Shown here: positions 16,396-26,622 of the stretch, one piece after another | Layout: every line of letters begins with the position of its first letter | Numbering within the stretch: position 1 is the stretch's first letter | Assembly (NCBI RefSeq): GCF_003326675.1 | Contig: NZ_JPWF01000001.1 | Coordinates: 186,001-250,000 of the forward strand | Direction of reading: 5' to 3' | From: Thalassospira profundimaris | GTDB taxonomy: Bacteria > Pseudomonadota > Alphaproteobacteria > Rhodospirillales > Thalassospiraceae | Length of the DNA stretch: 64,000 nt | Program-made: the position numbers and the translations under genes | The notes under the pieces: generated by a model | Told to the model about the DNA's origin: nothing | Seen by the model: the letters and a program-made list of their open reading frames with translations, nothing else | The model's database searches: none

Positions 16396-16818
16396 ATGCT
16401 TGCAGAATCAACCATCGAGCAAAAATGCGTCGACGCGGGCCTTAAAATGACAGGTCAACGCCGGGTTATCGCCCGTGTGCTGTCAGAGTCCGAAGATCAC
16501 CCGGATGTGGAGCTGGTCTATCGTCGGGCAACCGATATCGATCCCAAGATTTCGATCGCAACCGTGTATCGTACGGTTCGCCTTTTCGAAGAGGCGGATA
16601 TTCTCGAGAAACATGACTTTGGTGACGGCCGCGCCCGTTACGAAGAACTGACCGAAGAGCATCATGATCACCTGATCGATATGCGTTCGGGCGATGTGAT
16701 CGAGTTTTCCAACGAGAAAATCGAAAAGCTTCAGGAAGAGATCGCCAGAGAGCTTGGCTATAAACTGGTCGGTCATCGTCTTGAACTTTATGGCGTTCCT
16801 TTGAAAGACGAGAAATAA
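16396..16818 (+). CDS. fur: ferric uptake regulator (Fur/Mur)
   Basis: A 140-residue Fur-family regulator that represses metal-uptake genes when loaded with Fe(II), or Mn(II) in rhizobial Mur. The DNA-binding helix reads P-K-I-S-I-A-T-V-Y-R-T-V-R-L-F, and the metal-site stretch is E-E-H-H-D-H-L-I-D. The C-terminal C-x-x-C pairs of E. coli Fur are absent, as is common in alphaproteobacteria. Fur-box-like sequences elsewhere in the window (27607, 32297, 55257, 55285) suggest iron-responsive targets. It precedes olsBA, the usual alphaproteobacterial order. Confidence 0.9.
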   Translation: MLAESTIEQKCVDAGLKMTGQRRVIARVLSESEDHPDVELVYRRATDIDPKISIATVYRTVRLFEEADILEKHDFGDGRARYEELTEEHHDHLIDMRSGDVIEFSNEKIEKLQEEIARELGYKLVGHRLELYGVPLKDEK

Positions 16819-16980
16819 GACCGGTTTTCAACCGCGTTCTTTATTGACCTGATTTGAGGCCACTTGCGCATTTGTGCAGGTGGCCTTCATATTTTCGTTA
16901 CGCGTTCTTCACAAACCCTTCACTCGCCCTTAACGCAAATCGCGCGCAAAATCCGGGCAGATGAACAAAAGGGTATTGTC

Positions 16981-17775
16981 ATGCGCGACGAACGACCGGC
17001 TCAGCGCCTTGAAGTCCGCCTAGCGGAAACCGAGGACGAAATTCTCGCCAGCCAGAAACTCCGTTACAAGGTGTTTTACGAAGAGCGCGGTGCCAAGCCG
17101 ACCGCCGAAATGGCTGCCGAGAAACGCGACTTCGATCACTATGATCCGCTGTGCGACCATCTTCTTGTGCTTGATTATAATCGGGGTGCCGGTGCGGATG
17201 CGGTTGTTGGTACCTATCGCCTGTTGCGCCAGTCGGTTGCCAACGAACATGGCGGCTTTTACAGCGCAGATGAATATCATATCGAATCCATGCTCAATGC
17301 GGTGAAAGAAACCGGCGAGATCATGGAGCTTGGCCGTTCCTGTGTCGAAGCCGATTACCGCACCATGCCGACCCTGCAACTGCTTTGGCAGGGGATTGCA
17401 GCCTATGTGTTCAAATACGACATCAAGCTGATGTTTGGCTGTGCATCCTTCCATGGCACCGACCCGGATGCCTTCAAGGATGTTCTGACTTACCTTCATC
17501 ACAATCATCTTGCCCCCGAAGACATGCGTCCGCGTGCGGTCGAGGATCGCTATGAAACGATGATGCGCGCCGAGATTGACGGCATTGATCATCGTCAGGC
17601 GCTTCGCGATTTGCCGCCGCTGATCAAAGGCTATCTGCGTTTGGGGGGCTTTGTTGGTGATGGTGCGGTGGTCGATCATCAGTTCAACACCACAGATATC
17701 TGCATCGTGTTGCCGACCGAGAAGGTAACTGATCGCTATTACAAGCATTACGAACGGACCGCGAGGGTATCGTGA
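16981..17775 (+). CDS. olsB: L-ornithine N(alpha)-acyltransferase
   Basis: A 264-residue GNAT-fold acyltransferase that joins a 3-hydroxyacyl chain from acyl-ACP to ornithine, the first step of ornithine lipid synthesis. The family is often annotated hemolysin-like. Visible signatures are L-R-Y-K-V-F-Y-E-E, G-T-Y-R-L-L-R, E-L-G-R-S-C-V and F-G-C-A-S-F-H-G-T-D-P. ATG 16981 is chosen because residues encoded before it have no family match. Its end overlaps olsA by four bases. Confidence 0.9.
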   Translation: MRDERPAQRLEVRLAETEDEILASQKLRYKVFYEERGAKPTAEMAAEKRDFDHYDPLCDHLLVLDYNRGAGADAVVGTYRLLRQSVANEHGGFYSADEYHIESMLNAVKETGEIMELGRSCVEADYRTMPTLQLLWQGIAAYVFKYDIKLMFGCASFHGTDPDAFKDVLTYLHHNHLAPEDMRPRAVEDRYETMMRAEIDGIDHRQALRDLPPLIKGYLRLGGFVGDGAVVDHQFNTTDICIVLPTEKVTDRYYKHYERTARVS

Positions 17776-18677
17776 ACTGCTATGTGTGTGCCGCTATCCG
17801 GCTGACAGCTTTTGTGATTTTGACGCTTCTGTTGTTGCCTGTGCAATTGGTGGCACTTGCCTGCAAGTTGCGTCTGGCCGATGAATTACCGCGCTTTTAT
17901 CACGCGCTGTGTCTGCGGATCCTTCATATTGAAATCCGGGTTTCGGGCGTTGATCTGATGGATGGTCCGGGTGTGATTGTCGCCAACCATGCGTCCTATC
18001 TTGATATCCCGGTTCTGGGTGCCCTGACCCATGGCAGTTTTATCGCCAAGACCGAAGTCGCTGAGTGGCCGGTTTTCGGTTTGCTTGCCAAACTTTCGCG
18101 CACCACATTTATCGAGCGTCGCGTCACCCGATCGCGTGAACAGAATGAACAGCTTGCCGGTCGGTTGCAAAATGGCGACAAGCTGATCCTGTTCCCCGAA
18201 GGTACAAGCAATAACGGCAACCGGATCCTGCCGTTCAAATCAACCCTGTTTGCCTCGGCCGAACAAGCGATGCCGGACGGGAAAGCCGTCAGGTTCCAGC
18301 CGATTTCGATTGCGGCAACCCGTTTGGACGGGGCGCCGATTGGCCGGGATTTACGGGCCTTCTATTCCTGGTACGGGGATATGGACTTGGTTCCGCATTT
18401 GTGGCAGTTTCTCGCGCTTGGCAAGGTGACGGTTGAAATCGTGGTCCATGCGCCGGTAACGTTGGCCGATGCAGCAGGATCGCGTAAGGACCTTGCCCGG
18501 ATATGCGAGGCACGTGTTGCCGAAGGACATCAGGCAGCGTTGCGTGGCGTACATCAGGGTGTGCCGGTTCAGTTGATAGACTCTGGCTTGTCGGGTGATC
18601 TGATTGGTTGTTCGCCACTGGCGATCATTTCAGAAGATTTTCGACTGTTTGGTCCAGATCGGCAGTTCGGCTCCTGA
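17772..18677 (+). CDS. olsA: lyso-ornithine lipid O-acyltransferase (PlsC family)
   Basis: A 301-residue membrane-bound acyltransferase that adds the second acyl chain to lyso-ornithine lipid. An N-terminal hydrophobic helix (about residues 12-31) precedes the H-x4-D motif (H73-D78 in N-H-A-S-Y-L-D). The F-P-E-G-T-S motif lies near residue 138. Start is GTG 17772, coupled to olsB. The pairing with olsB favours ornithine lipid over phosphatidate as product, but PlsC activity cannot be excluded. Confidence 0.87.
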   Translation: MNCYVCAAIRLTAFVILTLLLLPVQLVALACKLRLADELPRFYHALCLRILHIEIRVSGVDLMDGPGVIVANHASYLDIPVLGALTHGSFIAKTEVAEWPVFGLLAKLSRTTFIERRVTRSREQNEQLAGRLQNGDKLILFPEGTSNNGNRILPFKSTLFASAEQAMPDGKAVRFQPISIAATRLDGAPIGRDLRAFYSWYGDMDLVPHLWQFLALGKVTVEIVVHAPVTLADAAGSRKDLARICEARVAEGHQAALRGVHQGVPVQLIDSGLSGDLIGCSPLAIISEDFRLFGPDRQFGS

Positions 18678-18789
18678 TCATTTTGCCGTATAATGCACCG
18701 GTTGATGTGGAATTGGGTTTCACCTGACCGGAAATTCAGATAACGAGATGTCCGAAAGTTCCGGTTGCCTTATGATGCGGAACTCAAGC

Positions 18790-18816
18790 GCGGTGTGACC
18801 CATTCACACCGCTTTT
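18790..18816 (+). terminator. terminator after olsBA
   Basis: Perfect 9-bp stem GCGGTGTGA / TCACACCGC with loop CCCAT and TTTT, ending 32 bp before the miaB start. Confidence 0.7.
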
Positions 18817-18847
18817 CGGCGTTTTGAGAGAGCGAAACGGATCTTAC

Positions 18848-20239
18848 GTGACTGAACCGAAGAAACTTTTTGTAAAAACCTATGGCTGTCAGATGAATGT
18901 TTATGACAGTCAGCGTATGCAGGATGTTCTGGCGCCACTGGGTTACCAGTCGGTCGACAGTGCCGAGGGGGCCGATATGGTGATCCTCAATACCTGTCAC
19001 ATTCGCGAAAAAGCTGCCGAAAAAGTGTTTTCCGATCTGGGGCGTGTGCGCAAGCACAAGGAAGCCAAGGAAGCCAATGGCGGCGAAAAGATGATTGTTG
19101 CCGTTGCGGGCTGTGTCGCGCAGGCCGAAGGGGCCGAGCTGATGAAGCGCGAACCGATGGTTGATATGGTGTTTGGCCCGCAGACCTATCATCGCCTGCC
19201 GGAAATGGTGGCACGCGCCAACCGTGCAATCGGGCGCAATCGCATCATCGATACCGATTTTCCGGCCGAGGAAAAATTCGATCATCTGCCACAGCAGGTT
19301 TCAAGTCAGGGGTATTCCGCTTTTCTGGCCATTCAGGAAGGCTGCGACAAATTCTGTACTTTCTGCGTGGTGCCCTATACCCGCGGGGCAGAATATTCGC
19401 GCCCGGGCGCGGATGTGATCCGCGAAGCCAGGCAGCTTGTTGCGCATGGTACGCGTGAACTGACCCTGCTTGGTCAGAATGTGAATGCCTATCACGGCGA
19501 AGCACCGAATGGCGGCGAATGGACACTTGGACGTTTGTTGCGCGAACTGGCCGAGATTGATGGTCTGGATCGCATTCGTTACACCACGTCCCATCCGCGC
19601 GATGTCGATGATGATCTGATTTCGGCACACCGGGATATCAAAAAGCTGATGCCGTTCCTGCATTTGCCGGTTCAGGCCGGTGGCGACCGCGTTTTGCAGG
19701 CAATGAACCGCAAGCATACCAACGCCGATTACCGCGAAATTGCCAAACGGCTTAAGGATGCGTGTCCGGATCTGGCATTGTCATCGGACTTTATTGTCGG
19801 TTTCCCCGGTGAATCGGACAAGGATTTCGAAGATACGATGGATATCGTGCGCGATATCACTTTCATTCAGGCGTTCAGCTTCAAATACAGCCCGCGCCCG
19901 GGAACTCCGGCATCGGCAATGGAAATGCAGGTGCCTGAAAAAGTCAAAACCGAACGGATCATGCGTCTTCAGGTGCTTCTGGCCGAACAGCAGCTTGCGT
20001 TTAACCGCAACTCTGTTGGCAAGGAAATGGATGTTCTGCTTGAACGTCGCGGTAAATACGAAGGCCAGCTGGTTGGCAAAAGCCCTTATATGCAGCCGGT
20101 TCATGTGTCTGGCTTGCCGGAAACGGCGCTGGGCTCAATTGTGCGGTTGAAAATTACGGAAGCGCTGCCTAATTCCCTTGGCGGCGAACTGGTCGATGCC
20201 ACCAAGAACGACCAGAAATCGGAAAGGAACGTTGCGTGA
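18848..20239 (+). CDS. miaB: tRNA-2-methylthio-N6-isopentenyladenosine37 synthase
   Basis: A 463-residue radical-SAM methylthiotransferase that modifies A37 in tRNAs reading UNN codons. The N-terminal cluster cysteines are C14 (Y-G-C-Q-M-N), C50 (N-T-C-H-I-R) and C89 (A-G-C-V-A-Q). The radical-SAM cysteines are C166, C170 and C173 ([10 protein letters not shown]). A TRAM domain forms the C-terminus. GTG 18848 is preferred since [14 protein letters not shown] aligns with family starts; the upstream TTG 18824 is less likely. The stop overlaps the phoH start. Confidence 0.95.
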   Translation: MTEPKKLFVKTYGCQMNVYDSQRMQDVLAPLGYQSVDSAEGADMVILNTCHIREKAAEKVFSDLGRVRKHKEAKEANGGEKMIVAVAGCVAQAEGAELMKREPMVDMVFGPQTYHRLPEMVARANRAIGRNRIIDTDFPAEEKFDHLPQQVSSQGYSAFLAIQEGCDKFCTFCVVPYTRGAEYSRPGADVIREARQLVAHGTRELTLLGQNVNAYHGEAPNGGEWTLGRLLRELAEIDGLDRIRYTTSHPRDVDDDLISAHRDIKKLMPFLHLPVQAGGDRVLQAMNRKHTNADYREIAKRLKDACPDLALSSDFIVGFPGESDKDFEDTMDIVRDITFIQAFSFKYSPRPGTPASAMEMQVPEKVKTERIMRLQVLLAEQQLAFNRNSVGKEMDVLLERRGKYEGQLVGKSPYMQPVHVSGLPETALGSIVRLKITEALPNSLGGELVDATKNDQKSERNVA

Positions 20240-21339
20240 GCGGCACCCCGACAAAGAACAAGACAGCGACAAAAGTAAAACACGCCCCCAAGGATTCCGA
20301 TAAGATCGAGTTTCAGGATAACGCGCTGGCCCAGCTGCTTTATGGTCCGCAGGCGGAAAATCTGACGCGTCTTTCTGAACGGACCGGCGTTCAGGTTTCA
20401 AGCCGCGGACTTGTCGTGACGCTGGCAGGGGAACCGGCCAAGGTTGCCCAAGCCAAAAAGGTTCTGTCGCAGCTTTATGCCCGTCTGCGTGACAAGGAAA
20501 TTGATCATATCGATGTCGAAACGGTAGACGGTGCCATTCGCCTGTCCGAGCCCGATGATACCGATCCCTGGAACGGTCAGACCAAGGAAATGTTTGGCGG
20601 GTCGCGCCTGACCATCCAGACCAAGAAGCGCCGTATTTCGCCGCGTTCAAAGCGCCAGAAAGACTATGTCGAGGCGATTCTTGATAACGAACTGATCTTT
20701 GGCATTGGTCCGGCCGGTACGGGTAAAACCTATCTTGCGGTGGCGATGGCGGTTCAGGCCTTTATTCTGGGTCAGGTTGATCGTATCATTTTGTCGCGTC
20801 CCGCGGTTGAGGCCGGCGAACGGCTTGGCTTCCTGCCTGGTGATCTCAAGGACAAGGTCGATCCCTATTTGCGCCCGCTTTATGATGCGCTTCATGATAC
20901 CCTTCCGGGCGATGTTGTGATCAAGCGCATGGAAAGTGGCGAGATCGAAGTCGCACCGCTGGCCTTCATGCGTGGCCGTACGCTTGCACATGCTTTTGTC
21001 ATTCTTGACGAAGCCCAGAACACCACTCCGATGCAGATGAAAATGTTCCTGACCCGTTTGGGTGAAGGATCGCGCATGGTGGTGACCGGCGACTTGACCC
21101 AGATCGACTTGCCCGATGGCACGAAGTCGGGGCTGCGTGATGCGCTTGAAACCATTGGTGATGTCAAAGGTGTGGCGACGATCAAGTTTGATCAGCGTGA
21201 CGTTGTGCGCCATCATCTGGTGACCAAAATCGTTCAGGCCTATGACGCGGCGGATGCGCTGCGCGACCGGCTGAAAAAGGGCTATCGCGGCGAAAAGGAT
21301 GTCGCGCACAAGGATGCGGATCATGACGGCACCGCTTGA
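20236..21339 (+). CDS. phoH: PhoH family protein (PhoH-like ATPase)
   Basis: A 367-residue protein with an N-terminal KH-like region (residues about 30-90) and a C-terminal PhoH ATPase. Walker A is G-P-A-G-T-G-K-T and Walker B is F-V-I-L-D-E-A-Q-N. The family is linked to RNA metabolism and to YbeY, which is encoded next. Start GTG 20236 overlaps the miaB stop. Confidence 0.92.
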   Translation: MSGTPTKNKTATKVKHAPKDSDKIEFQDNALAQLLYGPQAENLTRLSERTGVQVSSRGLVVTLAGEPAKVAQAKKVLSQLYARLRDKEIDHIDVETVDGAIRLSEPDDTDPWNGQTKEMFGGSRLTIQTKKRRISPRSKRQKDYVEAILDNELIFGIGPAGTGKTYLAVAMAVQAFILGQVDRIILSRPAVEAGERLGFLPGDLKDKVDPYLRPLYDALHDTLPGDVVIKRMESGEIEVAPLAFMRGRTLAHAFVILDEAQNTTPMQMKMFLTRLGEGSRMVVTGDLTQIDLPDGTKSGLRDALETIGDVKGVATIKFDQRDVVRHHLVTKIVQAYDAADALRDRLKKGYRGEKDVAHKDADHDGTA

Positions 21340-21913
21340 TCTGGATCTGGAGGTCGAAGCAGGCGACTGGCAACAGGCCGAGATCGAGGCGATTGAAGCA
21401 GCCGTTATTGCTGCCCTTGATGGTGCTCTTGCCGACGGTGCGCTTTGGGATGACGACGCCCAGCCGACCGATGGCACGCCAGATGAAGGGGATGGAGCAT
21501 CCCTTTTGTCGGTTGCCCCGGTGATCGAGGTTGGGGTGCGTCTGTCTGATGACGCATCGGTGCGTATCCTTAATCGCGATTATCGCGACAAGGACAAGCC
21601 GACCAATGTTCTGTCCTTTGCTGCCCTTGAAAGTGCGGATGATGCGGATGCCTTTATGATGGCGCCCGACATGCCGCTTATGCTTGGGGATATCGTCATT
21701 GCGCGTGAAACCTGTTCGCGTGAAGCGGTCGAGCAGAATAAATCCCTGAAAAATCATCTTGTTCATCTTGCAGTTCATGGCACGCTGCATCTTGTCGGCT
21801 ACGATCATATGGTTGATGATGAAGCCGAAGAGATGGAAGAACTTGAACGGCAAATTCTTGCCGGGCTCGGGATCGATGATCCTTATGAGCCGATTGAAGA
21901 CGAGCCGGTCTAG
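21323..21913 (+). CDS. ybeY: endoribonuclease YbeY (rRNA maturation)
   Basis: A 196-residue zinc metalloprotein that processes the 3' end of 16S rRNA and takes part in ribosome quality control. The zinc site H-L-A-V-H-G-T-L-H-L-V-G-Y-D-H supplies three histidines. The N-terminal half has an acidic, low-complexity insert (about residues 38-60, rich in D, P, G and T) that makes it longer than typical YbeY. ATG 21323 has AAGGA eight bases upstream. It overlaps phoH by 17 bp. Confidence 0.92.
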   Translation: MTAPLDLDLEVEAGDWQQAEIEAIEAAVIAALDGALADGALWDDDAQPTDGTPDEGDGASLLSVAPVIEVGVRLSDDASVRILNRDYRDKDKPTNVLSFAALESADDADAFMMAPDMPLMLGDIVIARETCSREAVEQNKSLKNHLVHLAVHGTLHLVGYDHMVDDEAEEMEELERQILAGLGIDDPYEPIEDEPV

Positions 21914-21952
21914 CCGGAAGTTTTTTGTTTTAAAGGATGTCGAAACCGACCC

Positions 21953-22933
21953 ATGAACGACATAAGTCAACGCGACGACGACCACGACAGTATGCGCCCT
22001 CGCACCGGCGAGGATGCAAATCAGGAAGCCGAGTCCGGCTCCTTATGGGATAATGTGGCCTCGGCTCTTGGGTTCAGGCGTGGCAAGTCGCGCAATGGCG
22101 AGGCCTCGCTTTCCGATACGCTCGAAGAACTCGCAGAACGCACCGAAGAAGACGACGAGCCGGTTTCGCTGCACGAACGTTCCCTGTTTGAAAACATCAT
22201 TGCCCTGCGTGACATGACGGCAGAAGACGTCATGATCCCGCGGGCCGATATTGTGGCTGTGGCCAAAACCATCGAACTTGATGCCCTGGTTGAGGTCATG
22301 GTCAAGAAGGCCCATTCACGCCTGCCGGTCTATGGCGATACGCTTGATGACATTGCCGGGATGGTGCACATCAAGGACGTGCTGGGCTGTGTTGCGGCAG
22401 GACGTGAATTCAGCCTTCAGGCGCTTTTGCGCCGGGTTCTTTTTGTATCACCGGCAATCCGGGTTCTGGATCTTCTGTCGGAAATGCGCCTTTCACGGAC
22501 GCATATGGCGCTGGTGGTTGACGAGTTTGGCGGTATTGACGGTTTGATCACCATCGAAGATCTGGTCGAGGAAATCGTTGGTGAGATCGATGACGAACAT
22601 GACATTGACCAGACGCCAAAACTGATCCGGCTTTCGGATGGGTGCTATATCGCGGATGCCCGGTTCGAGGTCGAAGACCTTGAAGAAAAACTCTCCTTCA
22701 GTCTGCTTGATGAAGATGAAGACGAGGATATCGATACGCTTGGCGGGCTTGTCTTCTCGCTTGCCGGGCGCGTTCCGGCGCGTGGCGAGCTGATCGAACA
22801 TCCAAGCGGTATTCAGTTCGAAGTGCTTGATGCCGATCCAAGACGTATTCGCAGATTGCGCATTCATATGGTGCGCCGTGATACGCAAGACGTGATCGAA
22901 CAAACAAAAGATCAGGAAAAAACGGATGATTAA
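21953..22933 (+). CDS. corC: CBS-domain protein, CorC/HlyC family
   Basis: A 326-residue cytoplasmic protein with two CBS domains (first near residues 85-145, starting V-M-I-P-R-A-D-I-V-A-V; second with V-D-E-F-G-G-I-D-G-L-I-T). The CorC_HlyC domain follows (residues about 230-305). There is no N-terminal membrane domain, matching CorC rather than CorB. CorC members affect magnesium and cobalt efflux; the family also carries the name TlyC. It overlaps lnt by eight bases, an order conserved in alphaproteobacteria. Confidence 0.88.
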   Translation: MNDISQRDDDHDSMRPRTGEDANQEAESGSLWDNVASALGFRRGKSRNGEASLSDTLEELAERTEEDDEPVSLHERSLFENIIALRDMTAEDVMIPRADIVAVAKTIELDALVEVMVKKAHSRLPVYGDTLDDIAGMVHIKDVLGCVAAGREFSLQALLRRVLFVSPAIRVLDLLSEMRLSRTHMALVVDEFGGIDGLITIEDLVEEIVGEIDDEHDIDQTPKLIRLSDGCYIADARFEVEDLEEKLSFSLLDEDEDEDIDTLGGLVFSLAGRVPARGELIEHPSGIQFEVLDADPRRIRRLRIHMVRRDTQDVIEQTKDQEKTDD

Positions 22934-24503
22934 TGCGATGGCGACACGTCTGGGCGAGCTTTCAGGCTGGCGCAGGCGTTTTGTCTGGTTGTTCTCCGGG
23001 GCGGTTGCGGTTTTGGCGCTGCCGCCTTTCTTTTTGATCCCGGTTTTGCCGATCAGCTTTGCCATCCTGCTCTGGAGCCTTCAGGGCGTTCGTTGCAACA
23101 AGGGTGCGTTATCGGCCGGTTGGTGGTTTGGGACGGGTCATTTTGCCGCCGGGTTCTATTGGGTCAGTCACGCGTTTCTGGTGCAGCCGGAAATTTATGG
23201 CTGGATGATCCCCTTCGCCCTTTTGGGGTTGGGGGGCGGACTTGCGATTTTCCCGATGCTGGCTGTCTGGGCCACTTGGCGTTTGACCGATGGTCTGGTG
23301 CGTCGTGCAGTCCTGATGGCCGTTTTCTGGGCGGTGGCAGAGTTTGTGCGCGGGCATATCCTGACCGGGTTTCCCTGGAACCTTCTGGCGCATATCTGGG
23401 CCATTGATGCCGCCCCGATGCAGTTTGCCTCGGTCGTTGGGGTTTATGGGCTTTCATTCATCACGGCGCTGTTTGCGACCTTGCCAGCCGCGGTAATTGG
23501 CGGAAACAAAGGCAAGCTTGTTGCAGTTGGCGGGATATTGATTGCTGCCTTGCTTTGGGGGGGCGGTGCTTTGCGTCTGTCGATTGCCGGGCCCGAGGAT
23601 ACGGAAGTAGCAATTTCCGATCTGTCACCGGATGTGCCGGTTGTTCAGGTGGTGCAGCCAAATATCGCACAGCGCGACAAATGGCGTCCGGAATTGCAGC
23701 GCGAACATTTTACCAAACTGGTGGAAATGTCCCGCCGTCCTGCGGGCATGAATCCGGCCCAGAAGCGCATTGTGATCTGGCCGGAAACAGCGGCGACTTT
23801 TTTTGTGGAAACTCAGCCAACCGCGCGGATGCAGATGGCTGAAATGCTTGGGCCGGATGATATTCTGATCACCGGTGCGCCACGGACCTATCCGCGTGAC
23901 ACCGATGAATACAAGGTCTGGAATTCCATTCAGGTAATTGATGCAAATGGCGATATCATTGCCAGCTTCGACAAGTTTCATTTGGTGCCGTTTGGTGAAT
24001 ATGTGCCGTTCCGTTCGATCCTGCCATTTCCCAAATTGACCGAAGGTCGTACGGATTTCTCGGCCGGACCGGGCCCCCAAACCCTTTCGGTGGGGAATAT
24101 GCCCAGTTTCTCTCCGTTGATTTGCTATGAAGTGATTTTCCCGGGTGCCGTGGTCGATCCTGAAAATCGACCGGACTGGTTATTAAATGTGACCAATGAC
24201 GGTTGGTTTGGGCACAGTGCGGGCCCATATCAGCATTTGGCGGCTGCCCGTTTTCGTGCCGTGGAAGAAGGATTACCCCTCGTTCGGGCAGCCTATACGG
24301 GAGTATCGGTTTTCTTCGACTCGTACGGGCGTAAACTGGCCGACCTGCCCTTAAGTGCAAGTGGTGTGATGGCTCACCCCCTTTCGAGTAATAAAAACCA
24401 TACCACCGTATATTATTTGTGGCGTAATATTCTATTTTACGGTATTGTTACCTTCTTCGCCGTTCTCGTTATGGGATATAATCGAGTTAAAAAATCCCTT
24501 TAG
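22926..24503 (+). CDS. lnt: apolipoprotein N-acyltransferase
   Basis: A 525-residue inner-membrane enzyme that N-acylates the N-terminal cysteine of lipoproteins, the last step of their maturation. About six to seven transmembrane segments in residues 1-220 precede a periplasmic nitrilase-like domain with the triad E287 (W-P-E), K350 (F-D-K-F-H) and C400 (I-C-Y-E-V). A C-terminal transmembrane helix ends the protein. ATG 22926 gives M-I-N-A-M; ATG 22938 is an alternative. Confidence 0.94.
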   Translation: MINAMATRLGELSGWRRRFVWLFSGAVAVLALPPFFLIPVLPISFAILLWSLQGVRCNKGALSAGWWFGTGHFAAGFYWVSHAFLVQPEIYGWMIPFALLGLGGGLAIFPMLAVWATWRLTDGLVRRAVLMAVFWAVAEFVRGHILTGFPWNLLAHIWAIDAAPMQFASVVGVYGLSFITALFATLPAAVIGGNKGKLVAVGGILIAALLWGGGALRLSIAGPEDTEVAISDLSPDVPVVQVVQPNIAQRDKWRPELQREHFTKLVEMSRRPAGMNPAQKRIVIWPETAATFFVETQPTARMQMAEMLGPDDILITGAPRTYPRDTDEYKVWNSIQVIDANGDIIASFDKFHLVPFGEYVPFRSILPFPKLTEGRTDFSAGPGPQTLSVGNMPSFSPLICYEVIFPGAVVDPENRPDWLLNVTNDGWFGHSAGPYQHLAAARFRAVEEGLPLVRAAYTGVSVFFDSYGRKLADLPLSASGVMAHPLSSNKNHTTVYYLWRNILFYGIVTFFAVLVMGYNRVKKSL

Positions 24504-24590
24504 GCGGCTGTTAAATGAACTGAACCGTCCAGAGATTGTTTCATCTAAATATAAGGGCGGGGCGTTCGGAGTGAGAGAAGGAACAACCCA

Positions 24591-25085
24591 ATGTCGCCCA
24601 AGGATGAAAGCGCGATGGTAAAAAACACCCGTGGTCGCGGTCGAGGCCGGACTGCCAGTGGCAAACCAAATCCTGTCGATATTCATGTTGGCGCACGTGT
24701 TCGTCTGCGCCGTACCCTGCTTGGCATGAGCCAGGAAAAGCTGGGGGAAGCAATCGGTCTGACTTTCCAGCAGGTTCAGAAATACGAACGCGGTGCAAAC
24801 CGTGTTGGTGCATCGCGGCTTTATGACCTATCGCGTGTGCTTGAAGTGCCGGTATCGTTTTTCTTTGACGATATGCCTGACGAAATTTCGGCGAAATCGG
24901 TTCATGAACGCCGTGAAATGTCGGAAAGTCCCGACCCGTTCGACAATGATCCGATGAACCGTCGCGAAACGCTTGAGCTGGTGCGCGCGTACTATCGGAT
25001 TACCGATCCCAACCAGCGCAAGAAAATCTTCGAGCTGGTCAAGTCCATGGGGGCTTTGCAGTCTGGCGACGCAGACCAGAAATAA
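24591..25085 (+). CDS. XRE family transcriptional regulator upstream of metK
   Basis: A 164-residue helix-turn-helix regulator. The XRE domain spans about residues 32-88 (I-H-V-G-A-R-V-R-L-R-R-T-L-L-G-M-S-Q-E-K-L and L-T-F-Q-Q-V-Q-K-Y-E-R-G). The basic N-terminus is rich in Arg and Gly. This gene is found before metK in many alphaproteobacteria, but its targets are not evident here. A strong terminator follows, so metK is transcribed separately or by read-through. Confidence 0.88.
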   Translation: MSPKDESAMVKNTRGRGRGRTASGKPNPVDIHVGARVRLRRTLLGMSQEKLGEAIGLTFQQVQKYERGANRVGASRLYDLSRVLEVPVSFFFDDMPDEISAKSVHERREMSESPDPFDNDPMNRRETLELVRAYYRITDPNQRKKIFELVKSMGALQSGDADQK

Positions 25086-25110
25086 CCCTGTTTTCTGGTC
25101 ATTGATATCA

Positions 25111-25149
25111 GGCGCATCTCGTGGAGTTACGGGATGCGCCTTTGCTTTT
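25111..25149 (+). terminator. terminator after the XRE gene
   Basis: GGCGCATCTCG pairs with CGGGATGCGCC (11 bp, one G-U) around TGGAGTTA, followed by TTTGCTTTTT. Confidence 0.85.
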
Positions 25150-25390
25150 TGCGCAATCCGGTCGCCGGGCTATGCAATTTCCCGGTTACCATTTTGCGTC
25201 AATGATGCTTGACCTGTAAAAAGTGATCAGGCAAAAGCGACATTCAGCCATAAAATGGCACGAAATTTGTGGACGGATTTGGACCGCTTGCCACCACACA
25301 AAAAAAGGCTAAGTGGGCGCTATCAACGCCGACCCGGTGCTGAGAGCCCTCCGGTCCAGTTTTGGAAACCCATTACCGGAGAAGGTCTTA
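25150..25390 (+). promoter_or_regulatory. long non-coding leader region of metK
   Basis: About 240 bp between the XRE terminator and metK without a credible gene. The last 80 bases can form stems, for example GGCG/CGCC at 25316-25330 and a GACC-rich/CCGGTC pairing at 25331-25356. A regulated metK leader, possibly a SAM-sensing RNA, is plausible, but no known riboswitch class was recognised. Confidence 0.35.
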
Positions 25391-26563
25391 ATGTCTCTTT
25401 CCGATTATCTTTTTACCAGCGAATCCGTCTCGGAAGGTCATCCGGACAAAGTTTGTGACCGCATTTCCGATTCCATCGTTGATGCATTCCTTGCCGCTGA
25501 CGAAGATTCGCGCGTTGCTGTTGAAACCCTTGCAACCACCAACCGCGTGGTGCTTGCCGGTGAAGTACGTGGTCCTGAAAGCGTGACCAAAGATGTCATG
25601 ATTGAAAAGGCCCGCGAAGCTATCCGTGCGATTGGTTACGAGCAGGACGGCTTCCACTGGAAGACTGCCGAAATCGAATGCCACGTTCACGAACAGTCGG
25701 CTGATATTGCGCAGGGCGTCGATTCTGCTGGTGAAAAAGACCTTGGTGCTGGTGACCAGGGCATTATGTTCGGTTACGCATGTAATGAAACCGACGAATT
25801 GATGCCGGCACCGATCCAGTTCTCGCACCGTATTCTGCGTGCGATGGCTGAAGATCGCCATTCGGGCAAATCTGCCCAGTTCGGCCCGGATGCCAAAAGC
25901 CAGGTTACCCTTCGTTATGTCGATGGTAAGCCGGTTGCAGCGACTTCTGTTGTGGTTTCGACCCAGCATGCTGATGGCCTGTCACAGGACGATGTCCGTG
26001 CGCTGGTTCTGCCGTATATCGAAGCAACCCTACCGGAAGGCTGGATGCCGTCTGCTGACGAGATTTACATCAACCCGACAGGCCGCTTTGTCATTGGTGG
26101 TCCGGACGGTGATGCCGGTCTGACTGGCCGCAAGATCATCGTTGACACCTATGGCGGTGCTGCACCGCATGGTGGCGGCGCGTTCTCTGGTAAAGATCCG
26201 ACCAAGGTTGACCGTTCGGCTGCTTATGCTGCCCGCTACCTTGCGAAAAACGTGGTTGCTGCCGGCCTGGCAGAGCGTTGCACCATTCAGGTCGCTTATG
26301 CGATTGGTGTTTCCAAGCCGCTGGCACTGTATGTCAACAACCACGACACCGGCAATGTGGACGAGCAGAAGCTTGGCGCTGTTCTGCGTCAGCTGATGGA
26401 TCTCAGCCCGCGCGGTATCCGCGAACATCTGTCGCTTTGCCGTCCGATCTATACCCCGTCTTCTGCTTATGGCCACTTTGGCCGTCAGCCGACTGAAGAT
26501 GGTGGCTTCTCCTGGGAGCGCACCGATCTTGTCGGGGAACTGAAATCGGCATTCGGCGCCTGA
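25391..26563 (+). CDS. metK: S-adenosylmethionine synthetase
   Basis: A 390-residue enzyme making SAM from methionine and ATP. The N-terminal [11 protein letters not shown] motif, the [12 protein letters not shown] hexapeptide region and the [19 protein letters not shown] loop are all intact. ATG 25391 aligns with family starts; the open frame upstream is leader sequence. It supplies SAM for MiaB, TrmB and BioB, also encoded here. Confidence 0.97.
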   Translation: MSLSDYLFTSESVSEGHPDKVCDRISDSIVDAFLAADEDSRVAVETLATTNRVVLAGEVRGPESVTKDVMIEKAREAIRAIGYEQDGFHWKTAEIECHVHEQSADIAQGVDSAGEKDLGAGDQGIMFGYACNETDELMPAPIQFSHRILRAMAEDRHSGKSAQFGPDAKSQVTLRYVDGKPVAATSVVVSTQHADGLSQDDVRALVLPYIEATLPEGWMPSADEIYINPTGRFVIGGPDGDAGLTGRKIIVDTYGGAAPHGGGAFSGKDPTKVDRSAAYAARYLAKNVVAAGLAERCTIQVAYAIGVSKPLALYVNNHDTGNVDEQKLGAVLRQLMDLSPRGIREHLSLCRPIYTPSSAYGHFGRQPTEDGGFSWERTDLVGELKSAFGA

Positions 26564-26622
26564 TCACAGGCAGCAGCAATGCAAAAGTGCGTTTTGTGAA
26601 ATTCGCATGACGTGATATGAGG

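Noticed and set aside
25337..25352. CTGAGA-like sequence in the metK leader resembling the TPP riboswitch core
   Set aside because: Only this short element matches; the second conserved TPP half (CTGATCTGGGTAATGCC-type) is missing and the gene downstream is metK.
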